Source: Azohydromonas lata NBRC 102462
GTDB lineage: Bacteria > Pseudomonadota > Gammaproteobacteria > Burkholderiales > Burkholderiaceae_C
Length of the DNA stretch: 64,000 nucleotides
Assembly: GCF_001571085.1 (NCBI RefSeq)
Contig: NZ_BCTC01000016.1
Location: 28,393 to 92,392 of the forward strand
Direction: 5' to 3'
Shown here in pieces: positions 8,697-18,327 of the stretch. Made by a program: the position numbers and the translations under genes. A model generated the notes under the pieces. That model worked only from the letters and a program-made list of their open reading frames with translations. It was not told the DNA's origin and ran no database searches. Position 1 is the stretch's first letter. Every line of letters begins with the position of its first letter.

Positions 8697-10108
8697 GCCA
8701 ACCCGAGAATTCGATTGCGCCAGGGCCGGCGCAGGACAACCGCGAGGCATTGGAGATCCCCAACCTTGCCCAGGAGACCAACGAGCGGGTATCCAAGCGC
8801 ACGATTGGCCTTGCCGTCGGAGGGGCGTGCTTGGCGGTGGCTGTCGCCGCTGGTGTGACCTGGAAGCTCGGCAAGCGCCAAGCCGAGCGAGAGACAGCCA
8901 ATCGCGAAGCAGCGGAACGCACCGCCGCCGCGATGGCGACCCGCCAGTTTGATCCGGGTTCACTGGCGCCGCCGGCGCCAAAGACGGTACCACCGGCCGG
9001 ATCGCCCCCTCCGAACTACCAGGTGCCCCCGATCAAGCAGCAGCCCAACGACGGCATCGACCCGATCCGCGTCATGGATGACAACCATCGTGGCAATCGC
9101 AGCTCCGCGCCACGGCAGGGCAAGCCCGTTATCGACCCGGTGGATGCGCCGATGCTGCTGGCGCCATCAAGGACCCGGGCTGGCGGAATTGCATCCGACA
9201 GCCCTGCGACCCAGATAACTGCTGCTGCCCCGTCACAAGACGACCTTGCGCAAGCGAAGGCGCAATTGCAGGAACGCCAGCGCGAACTGCGGAACACGGC
9301 ACAGATGGTGCGCGAGCGACTGGCTGCACCGACGCCAGGCGCAGCCAACGGAATGCTGCCGATGCAGTTCACTGGTCCAGCGCCTGGAGCCGGCCTGCCA
9401 CAGGCACCGCGCGGCATGGGTACACCGCCGCAGGCGGGGACTGCCCCCGCGCCCACTGACACCAGCGAACGAGCCTCAGGAGGCCTGGTGGTTGCACGAC
9501 AGCTGCCTGACAACAGCCTTGTGATGCCCATGGGCACCACCTTCACCTGTTCGCTGGCCACGCGCGTGGTCTCTGCCGTTGCAGGACACGTCAGCTGCAT
9601 CACATCGCGCGCCGTGTACGGCGCCGACAACCGGGTGGTGCTGCTGGAGAAGGGCTCGAAGCTCGAAGGCGAATACAAGATGGTGAACGTGCGCCCCGGC
9701 ATGACGCGAATCCCGGTGCTGTGGACGCGTGTGCGCACACCCCCGCCCAACAGCGTTGTGGTCGATCTCGATTCACCCGCCACGGGACCGCTGGGTGAAA
9801 CCGGCCTGGGTGGCTATGTAGATAACCGCTGGGGCGAGCGCCTGGGCGCCGCACTGCTGCTGTCGCTCATCGACGACGCCGTGAAGATAGTCATTGCCGA
9901 CAAGCAAGAAACCGGCAGCGGCACTGTCGTGTTTGGCACCGGCACCGCACAAACAGGCAGCAAGCTGGCCGAGCAAGTGCTGGCGGCAACCATCAACATC
10001 CCACCGCTCCTGACCGCCAACCAAGGCGACACCGTGGGCGTCTACGTCAAGCATGACGTCGACTTCCGCTCCGTCTACGCATTGCGGCCTACCTCCACTG
10101 GCCGCTAA
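8693..10108 (+). CDS. virB10: VirB10-like channel core protein
   Basis: A 471-residue protein spanning both membranes. The layout is: cytoplasmic N-terminus, one helix (IGLAVGGACLAVAVAAGVTW, about residues 40-60), a long Pro-rich linker, then the TrbI/VirB10 domain from about residue 265. That domain has TFTCSLATRVVSAVAGHVSCI, LLEKGSKLEGEY and RIPVLWTRVRTP. The late hydrophobic segment LGAALLLSLIDDAVKIVI is the antenna region. TTG start at 8693 overlaps virB9. Confidence 0.92.
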   Translation: MSQPENSIAPGPAQDNREALEIPNLAQETNERVSKRTIGLAVGGACLAVAVAAGVTWKLGKRQAERETANREAAERTAAAMATRQFDPGSLAPPAPKTVPPAGSPPPNYQVPPIKQQPNDGIDPIRVMDDNHRGNRSSAPRQGKPVIDPVDAPMLLAPSRTRAGGIASDSPATQITAAAPSQDDLAQAKAQLQERQRELRNTAQMVRERLAAPTPGAANGMLPMQFTGPAPGAGLPQAPRGMGTPPQAGTAPAPTDTSERASGGLVVARQLPDNSLVMPMGTTFTCSLATRVVSAVAGHVSCITSRAVYGADNRVVLLEKGSKLEGEYKMVNVRPGMTRIPVLWTRVRTPPPNSVVVDLDSPATGPLGETGLGGYVDNRWGERLGAALLLSLIDDAVKIVIADKQETGSGTVVFGTGTAQTGSKLAEQVLAATINIPPLLTANQGDTVGVYVKHDVDFRSVYALRPTSTGR

Positions 10109-10119
10109 TGGAGGCTCAT

Positions 10120-10314
10120 ATGCTGACCAGAAACCACATGCTGGTGCACCGGCTGCTGAAGAGGTCTCAACAGCCGTTCCATACGGTCGTGATCGCTGGG
10201 CCTGTTCGTGCGGGAGCAACGCATGCGCTCAAGCCGCTTGCGCAACGAGCCGAGCATGCTGACCGTCTGGTGACGGTCGAGGCGGCACCTGAGGTCCTGC
10301 TGACAAGCTGCTGA
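10120..10314 (+). CDS. 64-residue degenerate VirB11-like P-loop protein
   Basis: Set between virB10 and virB11 with its own GGAGG before the ATG. It aligns with the nucleotide-binding region of the full VirB11 that follows. AGPVRAGATHALKPLAQ stands against SGQTGAGKTHILKALAE, and ADRLVTVEAAPEVLLTS against AERLVTIESVPEILLPS. The Walker A lysine is lost (GxxxxGKT to RAGATH), so it should not hydrolyse ATP. It is an intact reading frame with codon use like its neighbours. Either it is a fragment left by partial duplication of virB11, or a small regulatory subunit. The ATG at 10108 that overlaps the virB10 stop is an alternative start. Confidence 0.6.
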   Translation: MLTRNHMLVHRLLKRSQQPFHTVVIAGPVRAGATHALKPLAQRAEHADRLVTVEAAPEVLLTSC

Positions 10315-10324
10315 GGGCCATCAC

Positions 10325-11344
10325 ATGAACAATCGGGACGACCTGCCGGTGCGCCGGCTCCTGACGTCGCTGCAGCCATTCCTGGACCGCGACGATGTTC
10401 TCGAAATCATCATGAACCGGCCTGGGGAGGTGTTTGTCGAGTCGGCCAGCCGGGGCTGGGAGCAGCACGAAGTTCCGATGGACTTCAAACAGTGTCGCGC
10501 ACTGGCCGTGGCTGTAGCCACGTACTTCGATGACGATATCAACGAAACACAGCCTTTGCTGAGTGCAAGCCTGCCGGGTGGAGAACGCGTGCAGTTCGTG
10601 ATTCCGCCTGCCGTTCCGCGCGATACGGTCTCCATCACGATCCGGCGGCCATCCCGTGTCACGCCGCGTCTGGCCGACCTCGAAGCCGCGGGTTTGTTCG
10701 ACCGCGTTGTGGAAAAGCCCAACCAGCTCCAGCAACATGAGATGGAGTTGTTGGAACTCATGAAGGCACGCCGCTATGCGCAGTTCTTGCTGCGCGCGGT
10801 GCAGCTTCGCAAGACCATCGTAGTCAGCGGCCAGACCGGCGCAGGAAAGACACACATTCTCAAGGCCTTGGCTGAGGAGATCGGCCATGCCGAGCGGCTG
10901 GTGACGATCGAGAGCGTGCCGGAGATCCTGCTGCCCAGCCATCCCAACTCGGTCCACCTGTTCTATTCGGACGCCGGCAAGACCAAGACAACACCGAAGG
11001 AACTGCTCAAGGCTGCGCTGCGCATGCGTCCCGACCGCATTCTGCTCACCGAGGTGCGCTCCGACGAATGCATCTTCTGGGTCCGTGCCGCCGCGTCCGG
11101 CCACCCCGGCAGCATGACCACGCTGCACGCCGGCTCGTGCACCGAGGCTTACGAGCAGATGGCACTGATGATCCGGCAGGCCCCAGGCGGCGCAGGCCTG
11201 ACCGACCAGGAAATCAAGCGGCTGCTTACGCTCACGGTGGACATCGTCATCCAATTCGGAAATGACGGTACGGGCCGCTACGTGCGCGAGATTGACTACG
11301 ACCCGCAGCGCAAGCTGGATCTGGCACACGGAGGCCGCCAATGA
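10325..11344 (+). CDS. virB11: VirB11-like traffic ATPase
   Basis: A 339-residue hexameric ATPase of the PulE/VirB11 family that drives pilus assembly and substrate handover at the cytoplasmic face. Walker A is SGQTGAGKTHIL (about residue 168), Walker B RPDRILLTEVRSDE, and the His box GHPGSMTTLHAG. The N-terminal domain with IMNRPGEVFVES is normal. It is co-directional with virB10 and overlaps virD4 by four bases. Confidence 0.94.
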   Translation: MNNRDDLPVRRLLTSLQPFLDRDDVLEIIMNRPGEVFVESASRGWEQHEVPMDFKQCRALAVAVATYFDDDINETQPLLSASLPGGERVQFVIPPAVPRDTVSITIRRPSRVTPRLADLEAAGLFDRVVEKPNQLQQHEMELLELMKARRYAQFLLRAVQLRKTIVVSGQTGAGKTHILKALAEEIGHAERLVTIESVPEILLPSHPNSVHLFYSDAGKTKTTPKELLKAALRMRPDRILLTEVRSDECIFWVRAAASGHPGSMTTLHAGSCTEAYEQMALMIRQAPGGAGLTDQEIKRLLTLTVDIVIQFGNDGTGRYVREIDYDPQRKLDLAHGGRQ

Positions 11345-13857
11345 GCCAGGCAACCGAAAACCAGGTGGTCGCTGCTTCCACCGTGGCGCCCAAGCAGTAC
11401 CTCAACATTGCCTTGCTGTGCGGACTCGTCACGGGCGTGGCGGTCATCGCAGGGGCCTGGGCCGGCGGCACCTCATCCACGAGCCTTGCGTGGGGCATCC
11501 TGGGCGTGCTGGTTGCCGAAGTTTTGGTATGGCTTGGCGGCCAGCTTGTGATGGCCTGCAAGGCCGGAGAAACCGAGCGCGAACGGGCACTAGGCTTACT
11601 GGCCAAGGGCACTGTCGGGCTGCTTCTCGCGGTTCTGTTGACCATCGCCGGGTTGTGGCTGTCTGCGATGATCTTCCTGGCCGCCAACAAGACCAACCCG
11701 ACCCGCGCCCAGTGGAACTCCCTGCCGGGCTACTGGGACCGTTACGGCGACGACGAGCGCCACAAGCGGCAACTGCTGCTGTCCATGGCGCTTGCCTTCG
11801 GCTTGGCCTACGTCGCGGTGCCGCTGGCGCTGTACAAGGGCGCACAGCGCAAGCGTGCGCTCTATGGCGAGGCACGGTTTGCCAACGAGGGCGAGGTCCG
11901 CAAAGCCAAGCTGCTCGACGGGCAAGGCATCATCCTTGGCAAGTACCAGCGGCGCTACCTCACGCTGCCGGGCCAGCAGTACGTGCTGCTGGCAGCCCCC
12001 CCGCGCAGCGGAAAGGATGTGTCAGTTGCCAAGCCGAACCTCTACAACTGGGACGGCTCTGCGGTAGTCCTGGACATCAAGGGAGACCTGCGCGACAGCA
12101 CCTCGGGATTCCGGGCCAAGCACGGGCAGGCGGTCTACGTCTTCGCCCCGTTCGACACGGGCGGATGCTCGCACCGCTACAACCCCTTGGGCTATGTCCG
12201 TACTGAAGCGCAGTGGCGGGTGAAGGACCTGCTCAAGATTGCGCAGATCATCTTTCCGAACGACGACTCGAAATCCGCCGACGCCGGCAACTTCTTCGCC
12301 GACCAGGCCAACAACCTCTTCCTGGCGCTGGGCCTGTACTTGTTGGAGACGCCCAACCTGCCGCGCACCATCGGGCAGATGTTGCGCATTACCTCCAGCG
12401 ACGGCCGTCCCATCCGCGAGTACCTGACGGAGATCATCAACAAGCGCGAGCGCTCTGATTCCCCGCTGTCCTACGACTGCGTGGCTGCGTTCTCCCGGTT
12501 CCTGGCCAACACCGCCGAAACGACGCTTACCGGCATCGTGAGCACGTTCACCGGTCCGCTCAAGGCGTTCGCCGATCCGGTGACGGACGCGGCCACCAGC
12601 AGCAACGACTTCGACTTGGCGGACCTGCGCAAGAAACGCATGACGGTCTACCTCGTGATGCCCTTTGACGAGCTGGCTCCCGCGAAGCTGCTGCTGAACC
12701 TGTTCATTACGCAGATGATCAGTGCCAACGTGCAGGAACTGCCCGAGCAGAACAAGGCGCTCAAGTACCAGTGCTTGGTGCTGCTCAACGAGTTCACCGC
12801 GGCCGGGCGCATCGACGTGATCGCGCGCGGGATCGGCTTCATGCCGCAATACAACCTGCGCCTGCTCATCATTGTGCAGTCGATGGCGCAGTTGGCTGCC
12901 ACCTACGGCAAGGAGACGGCACAGGCCATTGCCACCGCCTGTGCATGCCAGATCCTGTTCGCACCGAAAGAACAATCAGATGCGGAGCTCTACTCGCGCA
13001 TGCTGGGCACCTATACCGAGCGGCGTACCAGCCGCGGCCGCAGTTACTCCAGCGGCAAGGGAGGTGGCAGCAGCAGCACGTCCTCTAACGAGAGCGAGCA
13101 ATCTCGGCCGTTGATGCTTCCCCAGGAAGTCAAAGAGCTTGGTGCCGACAACGAAATCATCATCTACGAAGGCGTCAAGCCGATCCTGGCGCAGAAGGCA
13201 CGCTGGTACGAAGACCCGGAGATGAAGTTGCGCGCCATCGATCCGATTGCCGTGCAGCCCCTCAACCTGGACTTGCATATCGCGCGCACCGACATGCGGC
13301 ACCGGCCGGCCAAGCCGGAGGATGGTCGGCTGGGCGACATGCCTATTGAGCGCATCGCCATCGACACCCATGGCCTCACGCCACCCGCGGCAGACACGCC
13401 ACCAGAGGAAGCAGAGAAGTTCCTGGGTGCGTTCTTCGGCCGCATGGATCAGCCTCAGGACGAGGCTGCACCTGCTGAGGTTGAACCGCCGAAGCCGCCG
13501 CGGCCCAAGGCCGAGCCCAACGCCATCGGCGTGGACATCAAGGTGGGCAACGACGGCACGGTTCACATGGTGGCCAAGTCCGTCAAGCCCAAGCGCACTC
13601 AGCCTCCTGCTGAGAGTGACGGGCAGGAAGCATCGCCGAAGACCACTCTCGGCAAGGAGATAGAGGTAGACGGCGACGGCGTGATCACTTTCAAGAAGAA
13701 GCCTGGCAAGCGCCGTCCTGCAGCGGACGAGAAAGCACAGGCCGACAAACCTCAAGCGGAGGGAGCCCCCAGCGAGCCCAACGGTGTCGCGCAAGAGCTT
13801 GATCTGCGCGTACTGCGCAACACACCCAGCCGGGAAGAAAACGGCCGTGAACGGTGA
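11341..13857 (+). CDS. virD4: VirD4/TraG-type coupling protein
   Basis: An 838-residue coupling ATPase that brings the relaxase-DNA complex to the secretion channel. Hydrophobic helices lie at about residues 20-80 and 92-112, with another near 150-160. Walker A is APPRSGKDVSV (about residue 220) and Walker B CLVLLNEFTAAG (about residue 480). The core FADPVTDAATSSNDFDLADL and AQLAATYGKETAQAI segments are typical of TraG. The last 250 residues are charged and Pro-rich, longer than in the shortest family members, and may bind substrates. Confidence 0.93.
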   Translation: MSQATENQVVAASTVAPKQYLNIALLCGLVTGVAVIAGAWAGGTSSTSLAWGILGVLVAEVLVWLGGQLVMACKAGETERERALGLLAKGTVGLLLAVLLTIAGLWLSAMIFLAANKTNPTRAQWNSLPGYWDRYGDDERHKRQLLLSMALAFGLAYVAVPLALYKGAQRKRALYGEARFANEGEVRKAKLLDGQGIILGKYQRRYLTLPGQQYVLLAAPPRSGKDVSVAKPNLYNWDGSAVVLDIKGDLRDSTSGFRAKHGQAVYVFAPFDTGGCSHRYNPLGYVRTEAQWRVKDLLKIAQIIFPNDDSKSADAGNFFADQANNLFLALGLYLLETPNLPRTIGQMLRITSSDGRPIREYLTEIINKRERSDSPLSYDCVAAFSRFLANTAETTLTGIVSTFTGPLKAFADPVTDAATSSNDFDLADLRKKRMTVYLVMPFDELAPAKLLLNLFITQMISANVQELPEQNKALKYQCLVLLNEFTAAGRIDVIARGIGFMPQYNLRLLIIVQSMAQLAATYGKETAQAIATACACQILFAPKEQSDAELYSRMLGTYTERRTSRGRSYSSGKGGGSSSTSSNESEQSRPLMLPQEVKELGADNEIIIYEGVKPILAQKARWYEDPEMKLRAIDPIAVQPLNLDLHIARTDMRHRPAKPEDGRLGDMPIERIAIDTHGLTPPAADTPPEEAEKFLGAFFGRMDQPQDEAAPAEVEPPKPPRPKAEPNAIGVDIKVGNDGTVHMVAKSVKPKRTQPPAESDGQEASPKTTLGKEIEVDGDGVITFKKKPGKRRPAADEKAQADKPQAEGAPSEPNGVAQELDLRVLRNTPSREENGRER

Positions 13858-13867
13858 AGGAATAGGC

Positions 13868-14566
13868 ATGAACCACCAAATTTCCCGTACTTCCGGATTG
13901 ATTGCCGCGCTGGTGGTGGCATCACTGCTTGGTGCATGCGCCTCGCCCCCGAAGCCTCCCCAGGCCAGTGAGTCCAGCCGTCAACCGGCGAACGACCCAG
14001 CCCACATCGAAGCGCTCAAGCTGCAGGGAGAGCTGCAGCGTGCCCGGGTTGAACTGGCCTTGGCCAGCCGACAAGTTGCTTCACAGCGCATGCTGGGCGA
14101 GGCGCAGGCCATGGCCCGGCCTGTGGCGCTGCGCACCGGTGGCGGTGGCATCCCCGTCATCGACGCCACCACCAGGGGTAACAACACCATCTTCACGGTG
14201 CGTTTCCCGGTGGGCAGTACCAAGCTGTCGCTGTCGCCACAAGCACAGCAGACACTCATTGAGACTGCCAAGGACGGCGCAATAGTGGTTCTGCGTGGAC
14301 GGACCGATGCACTGCGCGACAACGCGGCGGATGCGCGTATCGCACGACTGCGTGCTGAGGCAGCGCAACTGGTGCTGGTGCGCTCAGGCATCGCTCCCAA
14401 CCGCATCCGTGTCACTTGGCAGGGCGCTGGCGATACGGTTGCCAGCAATGAAACCGCCGAAGGTCGAGCCATGAACCGCCGTGTGGAGATCGAGGTCTAC
14501 GCCGCGCAGCCCGCGGCGAATGTCCTTGACCAGCCCCCGGCGCACAGTGCCGTGGCGTCGAATTGA
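13868..14566 (+). CDS. OmpA-family lipoprotein of the transfer region
   Basis: A 232-residue protein with a lipoprotein signal (ALVVASLLGACASPP, cysteine at about residue 21). The C-terminal half is OmpA/Pal-like: TVRFPVGSTKLSLSPQAQ, VVLRGRTDAL, ARLRAEAAQLVLVRSGI and GRAMNRRVEIEV, the pattern that binds peptidoglycan. It lies 10 bases after virD4 with AAGGAAT upstream. It probably anchors the secretion complex to the wall, as similar proteins do in other P-type transfer systems. Confidence 0.8.
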   Translation: MNHQISRTSGLIAALVVASLLGACASPPKPPQASESSRQPANDPAHIEALKLQGELQRARVELALASRQVASQRMLGEAQAMARPVALRTGGGGIPVIDATTRGNNTIFTVRFPVGSTKLSLSPQAQQTLIETAKDGAIVVLRGRTDALRDNAADARIARLRAEAAQLVLVRSGIAPNRIRVTWQGAGDTVASNETAEGRAMNRRVEIEVYAAQPAANVLDQPPAHSAVASN

Positions 14567-14577
14567 GGTGAAGCCTC

Positions 14578-17500
14578 ATGTCCGCGTCAGCAATCACGAA
14601 CACCCTTGCCTTCACGCACGGCGGCACCCTGCGGGGCCTGGAAGGCATCATCACGACGGGAAAGTTGTCATCCACCGCGGCCCTGGAAGCGCGGGGCGAT
14701 GCCACATTCAAGTTCACCGATGCCGAGCGGCAACACGTTGCCGAAGACAAGTACCTGTTCTTCGACTGCCCTCAGAACAACGGCTGCCTGACGTACCAGG
14801 GCGTAAAGCACGCCAATGAACCGGGAGCAGGCTTTCAGTTTGTCCTCGTCGCCAACGGCAAGTCCTTGGTGGAGCAGGCGGATCTCTTTGGCGTCAGCGA
14901 CGGCATCCTCATGGGGCGGCAGGACGGTGCGCCTCTGGAGATCGACGTCCGCAAACTCGACTGCAAGGTCCTGGTGCCCGACTGCTACAAGCCGCACGTG
15001 GATCGGATGGTCGAGCTGGCGCAGATGGCCGGCAAGGAACTCGATACCGCCAAGCTTGTCTTCAGGCCGATTGAGGAGGTGCGGCAGCTGCTGCAGGAAG
15101 GTCGCCGGCCGGCTGATCCCATTGCGGCGCAGCAGGCGCTGTGTCGCGAACTGGGCATCTCGGCCGAGCCTACTGCGCGAGCCATCAATGACGCCGCCGG
15201 TACGGTGGAAACCAAGACGTCCAAGGTCGTGGTGGCCCATCGTGAGGAGTTGCTGGACCGGGCATCGGCTCCTGTCGTGCGTGTTGGGCCCAGCACCGGA
15301 GCGGAACTCGTGGCTCACATGCGCGAGACGCCCGTGTACCTCAATATCCAGTCCGACCTGCGAGAACTCTTTGGTGGCCGAGGCGCGCGCAGCCCCACGC
15401 CCCGGGTGCTGGAGCTCAAGGACCGGCCCGAGGATCTTGCTCATGCCGTGAACATGCTGGTGCGCATGTCGCCCCACTCGACGTACCACAAGGCGTTCCA
15501 CGCGGGCGAGGTTGCGCCGGCGGGACAGCCATTTGTGGGCTACTTCGAGCTGGCCGAGATCAAGGCGCAAGTAGTCCGCCAGGGTAGCGACGGCCAGCGC
15601 GTGGGCGAGCTGATCGACTTGGCCAACTCGGGCGTGGTCCTCAACAAGGAGACGTGTCAGCGCGTGATGCGGCCTAGCGAGCACGTTGCCCAGATGCCGC
15701 CGCCGCCGCCGCTGCCGCAGCAGGCGCAGATGCCGCCGCCGCTGCCTGCTGAGCCAGAGGTGCCGAGCAATCAGCCGTCTACAGCGAAGCGGACCATCCG
15801 GGATTACGAGATCCCCGGAGCCTTCGAGCTGACGGCGCAGGGACGCGAGCCACGCTTCTACGACGACGCACGCCTGGCCGGCGAGGCTTTCTACGCTGCT
15901 CGGCGCGAGGAGCAACCGCGAGTGGTTCAGCACCGGGTCTCCGGCTTCGAAGACAGGACCGGCAGGTACGAGAACCTTTCGGTTCTGCCCGTCGCCATCA
16001 CCGCCTTGGACAAGGACGGTCACTGGCAGCACATCTTTTTGGATGAGGCGCCGGAGTTTCGTGCCGGCTACGAGGCCGCGCGTCAGCGCATGCCCGCCAA
16101 GGCTGTGGAAACGGACGACTGGACCCAGCCAGCTCCTGTACCTGTTCCTCAGCAGCAGGCCGTCTCCGCGCTGTCTTTCACTGCAGAGCCGCCGCGGCAG
16201 CCCGAAGTTCCGACCCTTGCCACCCAGGTAGCGACCGAGCCGAAAGGACAGACCGTGAGCGACCAGCAAACCCCCGCCACGCCGCCGCGTGTTCAAGTCG
16301 GCCAGGACCCGAACCACTGGGTAAACGAAAACGCCCAATGGCACCGGGACGTTGCTGACCGCCGTGGGCTGACCGCTGGCATTGAAGCGCAGTTTGCCGA
16401 GGGCAAGACGGCGAAGCAGGTCATCAAGGCGATGGGCAAGGAACTGGAGTTCTTGCCCATTGATGATCGGTCCAATTTCATCGTCGGCGTGCGTGCCACC
16501 TTGGGAATACCGTCACAAGCCACCTCTGATGGGCAGCAGGAATTCAAGGCCTGGAAGGCTGAGTACGACAAGCGCCAGGCGCTCCAATCCGCTACGCCCA
16601 CCCAACCGCAGAAAGAAGGACCGGTCATGAACTTGACGCGACTGCAGATCGACGGTGTAGATGTTGGACGCCTGGCGTTCGAGAAGCACTCGACCGAGCA
16701 CGGGGTGTTTGTCGATCTGACTGCGCTGGACCGCAACAACCAGCCGCTGGCGGAATTCAATGGAGTGGACAAGAACGACCTGACCAAGGTCCTTGGCCCG
16801 ACGGTGGGGCATGAAGTTGCGAAGTTCAACGGCCGCACTGGTGAGCTCGCCGGCCAGCAGCTCGACGTTCCGGCGGCCGAAGTAGCGCAAGCCGCTCGCG
16901 GTAAGTCGCCACAAGCCGTTCCGCATCACGCCGCCCAGGTGCCGCAGAAGAATGCTGCCCAGCAAGAGCATAGCCAAGCTACGCGGACGCCTGAACCTGC
17001 GTCGAAGGCACAAGGTGCAGCGGAGGTGCAGGCCGCGCCGGTACGCCGCATGGAGATCGACGGCAAGGAGGTGCAGCGTCTCTCGTACATCAAGATGCAG
17101 ACACCCGAAGGGCTGCGGTTTGATGTCACTGCCTATGGCTCCGGCAGTACGGTGCTGGGACGGCACCCGGGGTTGAGCAAGGAGGAGCTGCCCCAGTACC
17201 TGGGCGAGACGCCGGCCAGGAACATCGAGATAGCGCGAGGCCGCAATGGCTCGCTGCGTGGTGAGCAGCTACAGCTGCGGGGGAATGAAGCTAGGCCGCA
17301 GCAGACGTTGCCCGTCAACTTGCAGCTGCCGCCTCGGCCGAGGCCGGAGCGGACCGTCGCCGAACGTCCTATAGCGCCTGCAGATACAGCGCAAGCGCGA
17401 CAGCAGCAACAGCCGCAGCCTGCGCAAAGTCATGAGGCACAACGGAGTACCACGTCTCCTGAAACGCCGCCGCTGGCGGCCAGGACCGAGCCCATCGTCA

Positions 17501-18327
17501 ACAGCATCGAGCGCTCGAATGCGCAGGGGCAAGGAGGGTCTTCGCAGACAGGCAAGGCAGGGGAGCGCTCCACGGAGCAGCCAGCTGCTCCTGCGACTCC
17601 GGCCCATCAGCCTGGTGCTCCAGAAAATCCATTCCTGGCGGCCCCTGAGGCCCCTGTGGATCCGGCCGAGCGGCGTCGGCAGGAACTGCTGGCATCGCTG
17701 GCCGAGCGCTTCACCATCAACGCCGGCGAGTACCGTTATCGTCACGACCAAGCCCATGTGGCATTTGTGGACCGGGACACCGCAGTGACCACCCACCGCA
17801 ACGAGCCCGAGATCGCGCGTGCCATGGTGGACTTGGCCGAAGCCAAAGGGTGGAAGGGGCTGCATCTCAAGGGCACGGAAGCATTCCGGGCCGCGGCATG
17901 GATGGAGGCCTCGCTGCGTGGGCTGAAGTCGCATGGCTACGAGCCCACGCGTGCGGACCGGGAACGGTTGGCGATCCGGCTGCAAGATCAGCAGATCAAC
18001 CGTGTCGAGCCTGCTCAGGAACAGACGGCCGGGCGACAGCAACAGGCGGCGGCCGCCGCTGCGCCTACACAAGCGCAGCAACGCGATGAAGTGCTTGTGA
18101 GACGGGAGGAAGCCCTGGGCGTACTGGAGGCCTACCTGAAATCGCAGCACAAATCACCGCAAGAGATTGCCGCGTTACTCAAGCAGGGCGGGGAGATGCT
18201 GGACAAGATGGTGGCGGCAGGCAAGCCACTGCCCCAAGCCCGCGTCTATGACATCAACGCGCAGCGTGCCCACACGGTGCATGTGCAGCCACAGCGCGAA
18301 GTGAACAGCCCGGCGAGGTCTCGGTGA
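14578..18327 (+). CDS. Large polyvalent transfer-region protein with C-terminal LPD7-like domain
   Basis: A 1249-residue modular protein. Residues 1-350 form an unrecognised globular region. Pro/Gln-rich linkers then separate further modules. Two related modules of about 80 residues start near residue 684 (LTRLQIDGVDVGRLAF) and residue 825 (VRRMEIDGKEVQRLSY). Both end in a LG-x-T/E...G-x-L-x-GQQL / RGEQL pattern. Residues about 1040-1130 (INAGEYRYRHDQAHVAFVD through RGLKSHGYEPTRADRERL) resemble the LPD7 domain found in relaxases and phage or ICE polyvalent proteins. I see no HxHxH relaxase motif and no helicase motifs. Such proteins are thought to travel with transferred DNA. An internal ATG at 16627 with AAAGGA upstream could yield a shorter product. 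Confidence 0.75.
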   Translation: MSASAITNTLAFTHGGTLRGLEGIITTGKLSSTAALEARGDATFKFTDAERQHVAEDKYLFFDCPQNNGCLTYQGVKHANEPGAGFQFVLVANGKSLVEQADLFGVSDGILMGRQDGAPLEIDVRKLDCKVLVPDCYKPHVDRMVELAQMAGKELDTAKLVFRPIEEVRQLLQEGRRPADPIAAQQALCRELGISAEPTARAINDAAGTVETKTSKVVVAHREELLDRASAPVVRVGPSTGAELVAHMRETPVYLNIQSDLRELFGGRGARSPTPRVLELKDRPEDLAHAVNMLVRMSPHSTYHKAFHAGEVAPAGQPFVGYFELAEIKAQVVRQGSDGQRVGELIDLANSGVVLNKETCQRVMRPSEHVAQMPPPPPLPQQAQMPPPLPAEPEVPSNQPSTAKRTIRDYEIPGAFELTAQGREPRFYDDARLAGEAFYAARREEQPRVVQHRVSGFEDRTGRYENLSVLPVAITALDKDGHWQHIFLDEAPEFRAGYEAARQRMPAKAVETDDWTQPAPVPVPQQQAVSALSFTAEPPRQPEVPTLATQVATEPKGQTVSDQQTPATPPRVQVGQDPNHWVNENAQWHRDVADRRGLTAGIEAQFAEGKTAKQVIKAMGKELEFLPIDDRSNFIVGVRATLGIPSQATSDGQQEFKAWKAEYDKRQALQSATPTQPQKEGPVMNLTRLQIDGVDVGRLAFEKHSTEHGVFVDLTALDRNNQPLAEFNGVDKNDLTKVLGPTVGHEVAKFNGRTGELAGQQLDVPAAEVAQAARGKSPQAVPHHAAQVPQKNAAQQEHSQATRTPEPASKAQGAAEVQAAPVRRMEIDGKEVQRLSYIKMQTPEGLRFDVTAYGSGSTVLGRHPGLSKEELPQYLGETPARNIEIARGRNGSLRGEQLQLRGNEARPQQTLPVNLQLPPRPRPERTVAERPIAPADTAQARQQQQPQPAQSHEAQRSTTSPETPPLAARTEPIVNSIERSNAQGQGGSSQTGKAGERSTEQPAAPATPAHQPGAPENPFLAAPEAPVDPAERRRQELLASLAERFTINAGEYRYRHDQAHVAFVDRDTAVTTHRNEPEIARAMVDLAEAKGWKGLHLKGTEAFRAAAWMEASLRGLKSHGYEPTRADRERLAIRLQDQQINRVEPAQEQTAGRQQQAAAAAAPTQAQQRDEVLVRREEALGVLEAYLKSQHKSPQEIAALLKQGGEMLDKMVAAGKPLPQARVYDINAQRAHTVHVQPQREVNSPARSR

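Noticed and set aside
14668..16344. 558-codon open frame antisense to the polyvalent protein gene
   Set aside because: Arg/Leu/His-rich shadow frame caused by high GC; the plus-strand frame has coupled starts and recognisable domains.
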